Of a DNA stretch of 64,000 nucleotides, positions 1 through 11,026 are shown in pieces. The notes under the pieces are model-generated. The model saw only the letters and a program-made list of their open reading frames with translations. It searched no databases and was not told the DNA's origin. How positions within the stretch are numbered: position 1 is the first letter of the stretch; the number at the start of each line of letters is the position of its first letter. This DNA comes from Juglans regia (Eukaryota > Streptophyta > Magnoliopsida > Fagales > Juglandaceae). Both the position numbers and the translations under genes were made by a program. The stretch lies in the NCBI RefSeq assembly GCF_001411555.2, contig NC_049907.1, positions 7,944,243-8,008,242 of the forward strand, written 5' to 3'.

Positions 1-793
1 AGTGCAATAAGATTTGAAAGCTCGGATGAGCTCATCAGGAAAATTTTTAGGAATAGGTCCAAATTGGTTCCACCATCTGAGGAACCAGTATGAGAGATTT
101 CCTTTAAATTTTTTTATCAAAATTAAGAAACCATGAATGACTCATATCCGGGAGCTGGAAAAACATGAATCGATTACAAGCAGAGATATAGTCATAATAG
201 TTGAAAGCAGTGTCTGTTTTGGCCAGTCTTTTAGGAGTGGATGGGTTTGTTCCCCATTCTTCCTCATTAATGACGTGGAGAATATAGGCACTGTGGAAAA
301 TTAATTTTTTGGGATCAATCTTATCATAAATTGGTTTTATGATAATTGAATCAGTATGGATTAGAATACTGGAATAATACTGGAGATTCTTGGAGGAATC
401 TTCAGGGATCCAGTGAAATCTTGAGGGAAAATAGGAAGAAGCAATTTTGAATGGATCTGTCTGGGCAGATCTATTCGGTTCAATGTAAAATAGGTGAATA
501 GGATTCACCTTTTTAATGTACACAGCTTTTCCTTTTGGGAGGAAATACTGGGTAGCAGAAGCAGAAGGGGAAGTAGTTTTAGACGCAATTGCCTTGGCAT
601 ATGGGTCAAAACTACTAACAAGTGTTGAAGCAAAAGTAGGTGGTTGAATTACTTTACCAAGAGGGGTAAATCTGTTGGCAATTTGTAAACTATTTGAAGC
701 AGGGGTTGAAGCAGTTTCATTCTTGATATTTTTCTTATCAGGAATGGGAGGAGGAGGAGCAGTTTGTTTATCTTTTCCTTTTTTCTTGCTCAT
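1..793 (-). pseudogene. Caulimovirid ORF2 (downstream of RNase H), frameshifted and partial
   Basis: The ATG overlaps the stop of the RT/RNase H frame by four bases (ATGA, 790-793), suggesting translation by termination-reinitiation. The N-terminus is Lys-rich, then Pro-rich (PPPPIP, about residues 13-18). A central region rich in aromatic residues follows. The frame breaks near 110-119 inside a run of A on the coding strand, where one base too many brings in a stop at 104. Past the break a Trp-rich reading frame (motif YWFLRWWNQFG) continues in another frame to base 1 and beyond the window. Function of this protein in florendoviruses is unknown; no domain is recognised. Confidence 0.7.
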
Positions 794-1784
794 CGTGGGG
801 ATTTCTGTAAGAATTCACAGGTAAGAAAATCAGGAATAGAATTTTGGGATCCTTTGATGTATTCAATATCAAAGTCAAAAATACTTAAAATAGCTTGCCA
901 ACGTGCAAAAATATGTTTTGATGCAATGTTTTTAACATCTTTTTCTAAAACAAATTTAGCACTCATGCAATCAATTCGAACAAAAAACTTTTGATTAAGT
1001 AAATCAGATTGAAATTTAGAAATACATAATACTATTGCCAAAATTTCTTTTTTAATAGTACTATATTTTTCTTGTGCAGAATTCCAAGTTCCAGAATGGA
1101 AGCGAACAATTTGTTCAGAGGAACCTGGTGAAACACATTGTTTCAGAATGCCACCATAACCAATGTCAGAGGCATCTGTTTGAACAATTTTGAAAGAATT
1201 AGAAGTAGGGATACCAAGGCACGGAAGAGTTTTGACATGTGCTTTGATCTTCCTTACTAAATTAGTATGAACTTCTGTCCAAGGAGGAGGATTGGAAATG
1301 AGTCGTTTGAACAAATGACGACACTGTTTCCTCATATCCTTGTAGAAGTCAGCAACATAATTGAGAGATCCTAAGAACCTCTGCAATTGTTTTTTGTCAG
1401 TGATGACATCAGGAAATTTGTCAGCAAATTCAATGGCTCGTTGGATGAGCCTGATTTTGCCTTTAGAAATATCATAACCAAGGAATCTAATCTTGGTTTG
1501 AAATAATTTGATTTTTGTTGCCGGAACAACAAGACCATTATGTCTAATGATGTCAAGAAACGAATTCAAGTGTTTCCAATGTTCATCAATAGACTTGGAG
1601 AAAACAAGGACATTGTCTATATAGACAATGGTGAAAGTAGAGAACGAATTGAAATGTCGTTCATGATATTTTGGAATTCACTAGGAGCATTTTTTAGACC
1701 GAAAGGCATCACATTCCACTCAAAGTGACCAAAGGGGGTAACAAAAGCAGTCTTGTACCTATCTGACTCGGCTATTTGGATTTG
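790..1784 (-). pseudogene. Caulimovirid reverse transcriptase C-terminal half and RNase H
   Basis: After an in-frame TGA (1785-1787) the RT frame continues to a one-base frameshift near 1654. The frame then runs open to 790. The RT catalytic motif reads YIDN (about 1610-1622), so the second catalytic aspartate position holds Asn. RNase H follows, with TDAS, KKEILA and IPDFLT blocks carrying the expected acidic residues. Together these parts would convert pregenomic RNA to DNA in an intact virus. The stop, the frameshift and the altered catalytic residue each inactivate it. Both the nonsense change and the Asn change look like C-to-T or G-to-A decay. Confidence 0.85.
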
Positions 1785-2927
1785 TCAAAAACCGGACTTT
1801 AGGTCAAACTTGGAGAAGACTACAACATCACTTAACCTATGAATTAAGTCATTCTTGTTGGGAATAAGGTACCTAATCCACTCTAAGACTTTATTCAAGG
1901 GTTTGTAATTAATAACTAGACGAGGAGTACCTCTTTCTAGTTCAGCATTTTTCTGGACATAAAAGGCAGAACAAAACCAGGGAGATTTGCTATCCCTAAT
2001 AATGCCCTTATTTCGAAGATCAGAAATTTCTTTTTGGCAATATTCCAAAGTTTGTCTGTTCATTTGAACAGAGGTGGCTTTTGTTGGAATATCTTTTTCA
2101 TCAAAACCTTTAATGTATGGGAGAGAAACTATGTGTTTCTTCCTATACCAGAAAGCATTGGGTAAATCAGAACAAACATCCGTTACAAGACGTTTGTTAA
2201 AATCATCAATTTTTGAAATCAGCAGGGAAGAGGATAATTGTTCAGAAATCTTTTTGTATTTAATTTCCTGTTTGAGGAAATTCAAATGTTTTTCTTTTGC
2301 TAAAAGCAAAGATTTCTTACTCTTATCCGAATCAATTTCAAAACGAGAAGTAAAGTGAAATTTCACCTTTTGACCGAAAGGGTCGGTAGTGATACCATCT
2401 TTTTCAGTCATGAAAAGATATAAAGAAGAAATAAAAAGGATTCCCAAAATCACTTTGTCAGACATGTTTTTGACTAAAACATAAGGAATCCGAAAACAAA
2501 CATTATCCTGGCAAACATGAGCATTATTGAGCTCATAATTAATGGTCATCTTTGATCCATTTGCCGAGAATAATCTTTCTGTGGATTTTTCATAATACTT
2601 GCTAGGGATGAGTCATTCCTGAATACAATTCAGGTCTGATCCGGAATCAATCATAGCAACAACAGGGAATTGGAAATCATGGGAAATAACAATGGTAACT
2701 CGTGAAAACCATTTTGGAGGAATAGTGTGTCTAATCAAACAAATTTGGTTGTTCTCATGTTGGCTAGAACTAGCCTCATCTGTTTGCTCATTATCTGAAG
2801 GAATATCTTGATCAAGTTGTTTATCAATTTTGAGTAATAAAAATTCTTGTTTTAAAACTTCATTTTCAGATTTGAGGTTATTAACTTCAGATCTGAGCTC
2901 AACAAGTTCTTTTTTAACAGAATTTAT
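1785..2927 (-). pseudogene. Caulimovirid coiled coil, aspartic protease and RT N-terminal part
   Basis: This continues in the same frame as the coat protein after a TAA at 2928-2930. It opens with a Lys/Glu/Leu heptad-like coiled coil (about 2820-2920). An aspartic protease core with MIDSGSD follows (about 2635-2665; DSG catalytic motif). A TGA at 2613-2615 interrupts the protease. The frame then runs open from 2549 through the RT fingers, with VINYKPLN and FDLKSGF motifs, to a TGA at 1785-1787. In caulimovirids the protease cuts the polyprotein into mature products. Three in-frame stops in this stretch make it non-coding now. Confidence 0.8.
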
Positions 2928-5900
2928 TTAATGTTGTAAATCAGAAGTAGAAATATCATTGGGTTTTTTCTTTTGAAATCTTTCCAAGGTTTCTTGAAAA
3001 TTAATCCTTTGTCTAGAAGTTTCTGGTTCTCGACGAACCATCGTCTTCTTTAGCTTTAGAAGATATTCTTCTTTAAGCTCAGGATTGGTAATTTGGGAAA
3101 TGAGGGTTAGCAAGAGATTTTCTTGTTCTTCAGCCTTAGTTAAGACATTAATTGTCTTACTAGGAGGCTTACAACAAGTAGAATTACAGTTGCAACCCAG
3201 CTTTGGATCAGAAGGCTCAAGAGTCTCAGTGTCAGAGTGATATTCAGAATCACTAGAACTGAGCTCAAGGGTATCTGATGATGAAGACGAGTCTATTTCT
3301 AGGAGTCGAAATAGTTCTTCTTTATCATGGTTACCAATGTCCAACTGGCTAAGCTTCTTTTTAATTTTTTGGGCTTTCTTGGGACACTTATCTGCAAAAT
3401 GTCCAGTCTTGCCACAATTAAAACATTTTCCTTGAGAAAATTCTTTGGAATTTTTGAAATTCTTTTTCTTAGGAAATGATTTAGAAAAATGTTTTTTATA
3501 AGTTTTCTTATAAAATTCATCACGGGGTTTTCTCCTAAAACCACCATGAGGTTTAGAAATTTTATGCTTTCTTTTAGATGGAGCAATACTAGGAAGGCCA
3601 AATTGTTCACAAAAAGTTCCCATTTCATATTTGGCTTTCTTACTATTTCTCATCTGTTCTCGAAACATTCTTTGATCATTGCACATACTAATACCAAATT
3701 TCTTAATTACGCTGAAAATATCACCATAGGTGTAATTTTCGTAATTGAGGAACCCAGAGGTATCAGTAAGTTCTTCCTTTACTTTATAAGCAAACAATCG
3801 AGGTAAGCCATTAATAAATTTCTCTTTCCAGTAAGGCTTTTGACTGTCGTCACGAAGCATTACTCGAGAAATAAAAACATCTTGGTACCATCTATAATCT
3901 GACATCTGATGACATCGAAGATTGTTTAACTGGTCACTTACGCGACTAGTTATGTTGGATGGTGTTCCAATAAAGTGTTTTAAAATGGTATAAATTAAAG
4001 TATTAACACCATCAGGATGTGCCATCCCAATAGTTTCATCAAAAATAGGTAACCCTTCTTCATTACGCCTAACTGCGTGCTGAATGGTTTCCTTGGTTTC
4101 ATTGGTTAGATGTTTGTCCCACCAATGTTTTAAAACACCAGAAAATCCTTGAGTTAAAATAATTACAATATCAGGCTGCCTGATATTGTTGTTAACATAA
4201 GCACTTGCTACCAAAGACATTTTACTCATGGTATTAAGGATTTCTTGTTCAGAGAAACCATCAATATTCCATTCGTAAACTTTGTCAGCAGAGTAAGAGG
4301 ATTGGTTTTGGAAAACCTTTTCTTCAAACTGTAAATCAGGGGGAGTAGGCCTTGAATACCAGTTCTTCGTCAGACTCATTGGTTTGGGTCCTTTTGAAGA
4401 GAATCTGGCTATTTCAGGTTTAAAATCATCTCGAAAATTCTTTTCAATTAACTCAATATCCTTTTCTTCAGAGGAATCATCGTCAGATGATTCTTCTGTG
4501 GATTCAACAAGAACATCTTCCTTACCATTGCTATTTAAAACACTGGTAGAGGGTTGTTCTTTCTTGAGATCAGCTATCATCTGATCTATCTTTTCCAAAG
4601 TTTTGGCCTGAGAGGTTTTTAAATCAATTTTTGGCCTTTCTTCTGGTAAGATGATCAGTGGTTTTTCAATCTTTTTCTTTGGCTGATCTTTAGGGAAAAC
4701 CAAAGGATAATCGTTTTTGAAAACAGGATTTGAAGTAAAAACTGGCTTCTCAACCTTTTCTTCAATCCTATCTAACTGCTCTCCGATCGTATGAAGAGCA
4801 AGATTCGTAAAATTATTTTGTGAAATAATCTTTTTTACTTCTTTAAGAATCTTGTCCTTTTCTGGATCTTTTGAAACAGTGTTAGAAAGTTTGAAGGGAG
4901 AAGCAATTACTTCTATTCTCTTAACAGGAATAACAATTGTCTCCAAAGGAGGATGACTGGTTTGGATGACAGTCCTTCCTTCTTCCTTGACAAAATCTTT
5001 TTTAACAACATTTAAAGTATTTTTTGAAATATAAGTGTTTTTGGCAAAGTCTAGAAGAGAAATATGCTGTTGGAGCCTATTCATCTCTTCTTTCCATTTG
5101 CGTTTAACACGCTGTTTTTCTAAATCTGAAAATTTAGCAACATAGGCTTTTCGCCTTTGTTTGTTTTCAGGAGAAGCAAAATCTTTTAATAAAGCAGGTA
5201 AATCAATTTCAAAAAATTTGTTCAAAACGTTTAAACTGTGATGAACATGTGCAACAGGGGCTTGCATATCTGAAGCTGTTGGGGACATAGAAGAGTTATC
5301 TTCCTTGTCAGCTTCATCATTTACGTTCTGGTCTTTAGAAGATCCAGTTGCTCCTTGTGCAGTATAAAAAGTAGAAGTAACCTGAGAGGATGTAGAAAGT
5401 CCTTTCAGTTTTAAAGCAGGTTTTGTAGGTTGAACTGTTCTTACTGAATCTTCAAGAAATTGATGGAGTTTGATATCATTTCTTGGATTGTTCTGAACAG
5501 GATCAACAAAACTAGATCTGGAACCAGCAAAAGAATTTCTTCTTCTAGAGGTTTCAGATTTATCAAAAGAAATTTTAACAGTTCCATCGATATATTGCTG
5601 GATGATGTCAACATCAGCACCCGTAGCAATATTTCTAGGAGGCATGGGTATTTCTTGTTCCAAAATCCATTCATTAGGAAGTGATATTTCTTCCCAATAA
5701 ATTCTTTTAGGAACTTTGATATCCACATCTGAAGAGCTACTCTGGATCAGGAGAGTATTCTTTCCAGAAGGTTTTGCAATAGCTTTTGGATCTAAATTCG
5801 TTTTTAAAAGACGATAATAAATCCTGAAAATTAAAGCAAGTGGTTTACTTCCTTCAATCATGTGATATCCAGAAGTCAAAATATTCAAAATCAAACATTT

Positions 5901-5929
5901 TAAAATATGGTTGTCCGTCAGGGACAATG
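2928..5929 (-). pseudogene. Caulimovirid movement protein C-terminus plus coat protein
   Basis: This is a thousand-codon open stretch. Its first hundred residues finish the 30K movement protein (GYHMIEGSKPLAL block). A long charged linker follows, then a coat/gag-like core (about 3700-4330, with LKHWWDKHL and GLPRLFAYKVK). A Lys-rich segment and a zinc knuckle CX2CX4HX4C (C-F-N-C...H...C, about 3385-3425) come next. The C-terminus has an acidic Ser/Asp/Glu tract and a second Cys cluster (CNCNSTCC). The segment is open throughout except for its ends: a one-base frameshift separates it from the movement protein start (near 5935), and a TAA closes it at 2928. No in-frame ATG marks its beginning, consistent with it being part of one polyprotein. 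Confidence 0.85.
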
Positions 5930-6397
5930 TTAAGTTGGGAAAACAGTCAAAATGGACTGGTCTTCTGATAGAGAAGATTGGACCATTCCGAGAATGATAT
6001 CCTCAAATTTGAGGAATCTGCCATCTCTTAAACAAAAAAGAACAGAGGCATTGATGCCTAACCTTGTTAGAGGTTTGGCAGCAATTTGAACAGAACCTAT
6101 GTGAATATATTTATATCCCATTTGAATGTATTTTTTAATGTCATCCTTGTTAAGAAGATAACATTTTTCTTGGGATTTAGATATACTATAGGTTTGTTCA
6201 ACTGTTTGAACATTTAAAGTTTTCAAAAAAGTATTTTTCAACCAAGTGGTTTGATAAATAGAAGATGGATGAATATCTGGGATCTTCCACGATCTCAGAT
6301 CAGGAGATAGCTCTTCTCCATAAGAGCAATCTTCTTCATTAATTATGTCAGGAGGCAGGGCCGACCTGGAACTAATTGAGGAATTACTCCTCCACAT
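5930..6397 (-). pseudogene. Caulimovirid movement protein, N-terminal part
   Basis: The ATG at 6395-6397 opens a 155-codon frame. Its second half carries the conserved 30K-superfamily block IHIGSVQI...LTRLGINASVLFCLRD. 30K proteins move viral genomes through plasmodesmata. The frame closes at 5930-5932 because one base is missing from a short T/C run just upstream. The remaining movement-protein residues are read in the next frame. The 260-base stretch between this ATG and the primer site is a leader without a long ORF. Confidence 0.8.
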
Positions 6398-6655
6398 TCT
6401 AAATGGTTTTGATCCTAATCTACAGGGAAGGTTGCATCTGGAAGAGGCTGCGAACTTACCGTTTGTGGGATTACCCTAGAGAATCTATCCTTGCCCTTGA
6501 CGCCTACCCCGGCTAGAATTGGGACTTACAAAGATTCTTTCAGCTACCCAGACCCGATCCTGGACCACCTAGTGCAGAAACTCCCGCCCCCGGTAGAAGA
6601 TGATCAAAACAAGATAGAAACAGGAAAAATAATATGCAACAATTAGATACTAGAA

Positions 6656-6669
6656 TGGCTCTGATACCA
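6656..6669 (-). other. Primer-binding site complementary to initiator tRNA-Met
   Basis: The coding strand of the provirus reads TGGTATCAGAGCCA here. This is the standard plant pararetrovirus and LTR-element primer site complementary to the 3' end of tRNA-iMet. It marks the origin (nucleotide 1) of the viral genome and lies 259 bases upstream of the movement protein ATG, a normal spacing. Copia-type elements use the same primer, so the link to the virus rests on position and orientation. Confidence 0.75.
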
Positions 6670-6832
6670 AAACAGCGGAGAGAGAGAGAGAGTGAGTGAA
6701 GAAGGAGAGAAGGAAAGGAGAATATGATAAATAAGCACAATAAAATATGCACAATTAAATGCAGGCGGTTAAACCGACCATATGCATGAATGCAAAACAG
6801 AATAAAGTATATGAACAAAATATCATTAACAT

Positions 6833-6864
6833 AAATGATATTTTAACACTACAAAATATCATTT
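6833..6864. repeat. Perfect 12-bp inverted repeat with 8-base loop
   Basis: AAATGATATTTT is followed after AACACTAC by AAAATATCATTT. It lies in the non-coding stretch between the pararetrovirus leader and the LINE ORF2 stop (6923). It may be part of the LINE 3' UTR or an unrelated palindrome. No poly(T) marking the LINE tail is visible on this side. Confidence 0.6.
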
Positions 6865-6922
6865 ATAATAACAGTATAACTTCATTCAATAGAAAGTCAA
6901 TACAAATAAAAACACTGCAAAA

Positions 6923-9900
6923 TTACACAGCAGCGTCCAAAGCCACTCTAGCTTGAATAAACTCTGGACAAGAATGCCACCATTGCAAAGTATCATCAAT
7001 AAAATAAGCATGTCTTGCCAATAGATGAGCAGCCTCGTTCCCTTGACGACCAATATGGAGAACTTCAAAAGAATTAAAACGATTAAGAAGGCTTTTTATT
7101 TCATCAATCACAGACCCTCTTCTAGTTAAAGTAGCAACATTGGAGCAAATAGCTTCAATACTACTAAGTGAGTCACCTTCTAAAATCAGATTCAACAATC
7201 CCAAGTGAAGAATTAACTGCAAACCCCGCAAAGCTGCTAGAGCTTCAATATCATCAACTTCAAAAACCCCATGTTCCTTACGACTTGCAGCCATCAAAAC
7301 ATTCCCATCACCATTCCGTAAAATAACACCAATACCAGCAGAATGGTTAGAATGAAATAAAGCACCATCGAAATTAAGCTTCACTTTTCCTTGAGGAGGA
7401 CCCCTCCACGAAAGGACTTTTTCCTTATACAGCACGACATGGCACTTCTTCACATGAAGATAACTCTCAACATAACCAAAACAGCTATCTATAAGTTCAA
7501 GGATACAACATTCAGAGTTTTGGAAAATTTTCAGATTCCTATACTTCCAAAGACCCCATGAAATGGTGAGAAATAGAGGGACTACACTAGGATCAGATTT
7601 CAACAAAATCCAGACCAACTCTGAAAAGCTTACCACCTTCGGGAAATGCTGCAAAATCTGTGGACAGCGCTTAGCCCAAGCTTCATGAACTAAAGGGCAG
7701 CCACAAATTGCATGAAAAGCATCTTCCTCCCACTGCTTGCAGTGAACACAAAGGGCTGATTGTAAAATCCCTCTTTTCAGCAAATTGTAACGTGTTGGTA
7801 GGCTATCCTTGCATGCTCTCCATCCAAAGTTCTTCACTTTATTAGGCAGCTTTAAATGCCATAGATTTCTCCAAAACCACTTAGTAGCTTCTAACTGGGA
7901 GCTCTCAGGACCATTATGTTGAGACAACAACTTCATAGCTGCATAATATCCAGACTTGACAGAATATACCCCATTCTTAGTGCCCAACCACATGAGTCTA
8001 TCTTCATCTCGTCTGGACAGCAAAGGTAGAGAACAAATAGAGGCAGCCACATTAGTAGGAAACAAAGAAAACACCAACTCCCTATTCCACAAAGGTAAAT
8101 TCTACATTAATAAATAATCAACAGTGGTATCCGATTGAATAATATGTTGATTGGACTGAGCTCGCAATTGAACATTCATAGGCAACCATTTATCTATCAA
8201 GATCCAGACTTTATCACCCTTACCAACATTCCACGTACAACCAGAGCAAAGAAGTTCTTTAGAAGCATAAATGCTTCTCCATGCATAAGAAGGCTTTCTT
8301 GGTAAACTAGAATGCAAAAAATCTTCATTGGGAAAATACTTAGCTTTAAAGACCCGAGAGAACAAAGATTGAGGTTCCAACAACAACCTCCACCATTGTT
8401 TAGCAAGTAAAGCTAAATTAAACATTTTGAGATTTTTAAAACCCATCCCTCCGCTAAACTTCGAATTACACAACTGTTTCCAACTCAGCCAATACATCTT
8501 ACATTCAGAATTTTTTTGTCCCCACCAAAAACGAGCAAACATAGACTCCAATTCACTACACATTCACTTAGGCAACAAAAAGCAGCTCATAGTATATGTT
8601 GGGAAAGCTTGAACCACAGCTTTAATCAAAATCTCCCTGCCGGCTTGAGAAAGTAGAAGTTCTTTCCACCCTTGAAGCTTACCCCACACCTTCTCTTTTA
8701 AGTCATGAAAAGTAGCACTTCTAGACCTCCCCACAAAAGAAGGAAGTCCCAAATACTTGGAGTGATGCTGTACGGAAGAAACATTCCATATAGCCATAAT
8801 AGCTGAAACAATATCTGCATTCACATTAGGACTGAAAAGCAACTCAGTTTTATCCAAGTTTAATTGCTGTCCAGAAACAGATTCATAGAGGGCTAAAATC
8901 TGCCTCAAAACCAAATTCTCAGCACAAGTGGCTTGGCAGAATAGTAGACTATCATCCGCAAAAAATAAGTGACTAATGGCAGGAGCCCGGGAGCATACCT
9001 TAACTCCATTAATCATCTGACAAGTAATAGCATTCCTCAGTAAAGAGGAAAGAGCTTCAGTGCATAAAAGAAACAAGTTCGGTGATAGAGGATCACCTTG
9101 ACGCAACCCTCGTGAAGGAACCAAAGACTTAGTAGGGAAACCATTAACCAGTACCCGATAAGAAACTGAACCAATGCATGACAGCACTAAACTCACCCAT
9201 CTCTGGTGGAAACCAAGCTTTAACATAACTTGTTCTAAGAAGCCCCATTCGACTCTATCATATGCTTTACTCATGTCTAACTTCACTGACATCACACCCT
9301 TACGACCCTTTTTCCTATTTTTTATTGCATGGACAGATTCATAAGCTACTAACACATTATCCGTAATTAATCGTCCTGGCACAAAGACACTTTGACAATC
9401 TGAGACCACCTTAGGTAAAATAATTTTAAGCCTACTAACAATAACTTTGGCAATGATCTTATAGACCACATTGCATAAGCTAATAGGCCGAAAATCTTTC
9501 ATACATTTAGGATTCTTTATCTTAGGAATAAGCACCACAAAAGTCTCATTAAGAATAGCCGGAACAGACCCATTAGACAAGCAAAACAAAACAGATTTAG
9601 TCACCAAATCCCCAACAGTAGACCAATATTTCTGGAAAAATAAAGGAGACATACCATCGGGGCCCGGAGCTTTCAAAGGTTGCATCTGAAAAAGTGCAAA
9701 TCTGACCTCTTCCGCAGTATAAGGCTTCAATAATTCAACATTCATCTCATCTGTGACTCGCAAAGGAATAACACTAAGAATATCAGTCGTATCACCCGTA
9801 CTAGAACTCACAAACAGCTCCTCAAAATAATTACAGACAACAGTTTCCAAAGCTTGCCCCTCATGCCAAAGACCTTCATTATCTCGAAGCTTGCATATAT

Positions 9901-11026
9901 GATTCCTAGTCTTTCTTTGTGATGTCTTTCTATGGAAAAACTTAGAATTTTGATCACCAGAATCCAACCATAAAACACGAGATCACTGCTTCCACATTAA
10001 CTCCTCCCATTCCAATAATAAGTTGATATCATAGCGGAGTGACTTGATTAAGGCCACTGAAGAACCACTAGAAGAGTTACCCACTACTCTAGATAAATCC
10101 GCCCTTTTATTTTTTAACTGAGTTTTAATCTCTCCAAATTGAACAGCATTCCACACCCTCAAACCCCTTCGACAGGAAGTTAAGGCAGAATTTAAACCAC
10201 GAAGGGCATCCCCATTGTCAGCCCCGTGCCAAGCACTAGAAATGGTTTCAGCACACCCAACACTACCAACCCACATTGCCTCAAATCTGAACGGTCTACG
10301 CCCCCTTCTAGAGCACTCCAAACCACCCAAAGTGTTCAAAACCAAACAATGATGATCAGAATGAGAAGTCAGAAAATTATCAACTGTAACAAGTGGAAAT
10401 AAAGCAAACCAATCTGGGTTAGCAAGAAAGCGATCTAGACGCTCTTCAACCAAAGCACCATTCTCACGTACATTAGACCAAGTGAAAAAGGAGCCCCGAG
10501 AGTCAATCCCTTTCAACCCACAAAAATCCAACGTATCACGAAAAACACGCATCTGACTACTCGGGCGTACTCTTCCCCCTCTCTTTTCCGTATTAGAAAT
10601 AATCTCATTAAAGTCGCCAAAGCACAGCCATGGAGTGGGAGTTGCCACCGTTAAGCCTTTCAACAAATTCCACACTAACTATCGTCTACTTGTAACAAGG
10701 TGCCCATAAATGGCAGTAATGCGACTCTTCAATCCCGTGACACTATCCACAACCCAAGCATCAAAATGATGTTTGGAGTAGGACATTAGGGTTAAATCCA
10801 CATCCCTCCTCCAAAATAAAACCAGCCCTCCACTACGCCCCAAACAATCCACCGACAGTACCCCTGAGAAACCCAGAGTAAATTTCAACCGCTCCATTTG
10901 AGCAGCAACAAATTTAGTCTCCATAATGAAGACCACATTGGGAACTTCTCTTCGGATCAAATCACGAAGAACACAAACTCCCCGTGGGTTCCCAAGCCCA
11001 CGGGAGTTCCAGCTAAGGATCTTCAT
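6923..11026 (-). pseudogene. LINE ORF2: endonuclease, RT, zf-RVT, RNase H with four stops
   Basis: The ATG at 11024-11026 starts a single frame of about 1,368 codons. Domains in order: endonuclease (ILSWNSRGLGNP at the N-terminus, METKF, CFGDFNEI, SDHHCL); RT (PGPDGMSPLF, KLDMSKAYDRVEW, RQGDPLSP, then FADD near 8951-8962); zf-RVT (KVKNFGWRACKDSLPTR and the CVHCK...H..C cluster); C-terminal RNase H (LNFDGALF, LEGDS, GNEAAHLLARHA). In-frame stops sit at 10679-10681, 9983-9985, 8564-8566 and 8102-8104. All are TAG or TGA and fit C-to-T decay of methylated sites. The catalytic FADD is intact. The protein would nick DNA and reverse transcribe LINE RNA. Confidence 0.85.

Larger units (their letters stand above)
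1..6669 (-). mobile_element. Endogenous caulimovirid (florendovirus-like), degenerate
   Basis: A minus-strand block reads, in order, a tRNA-Met primer site, a 30K-type movement protein, a coat protein with a CCHC knuckle, an aspartic protease, reverse transcriptase, RNase H and a further ORF overlapping the RNase H stop by ATGA. This order, with an extra ORF after RNase H, is that of florendoviruses within Caulimoviridae; petuviruses lack the extra ORF. No integrase and no long terminal repeats are visible. At least two frameshifts and three in-frame stops lie in the polyprotein, and one frameshift in ORF2, so it is a dead genomic fossil. It runs off the window start, and the right end abuts a LINE. 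Genus assignment is inference; family assignment is firm. Confidence 0.85.

Noticed and set aside
1..6669. An active or episomal virus genome
   Set aside because: Three frameshifts, three in-frame stops and an altered RT catalytic residue exclude function of this copy.
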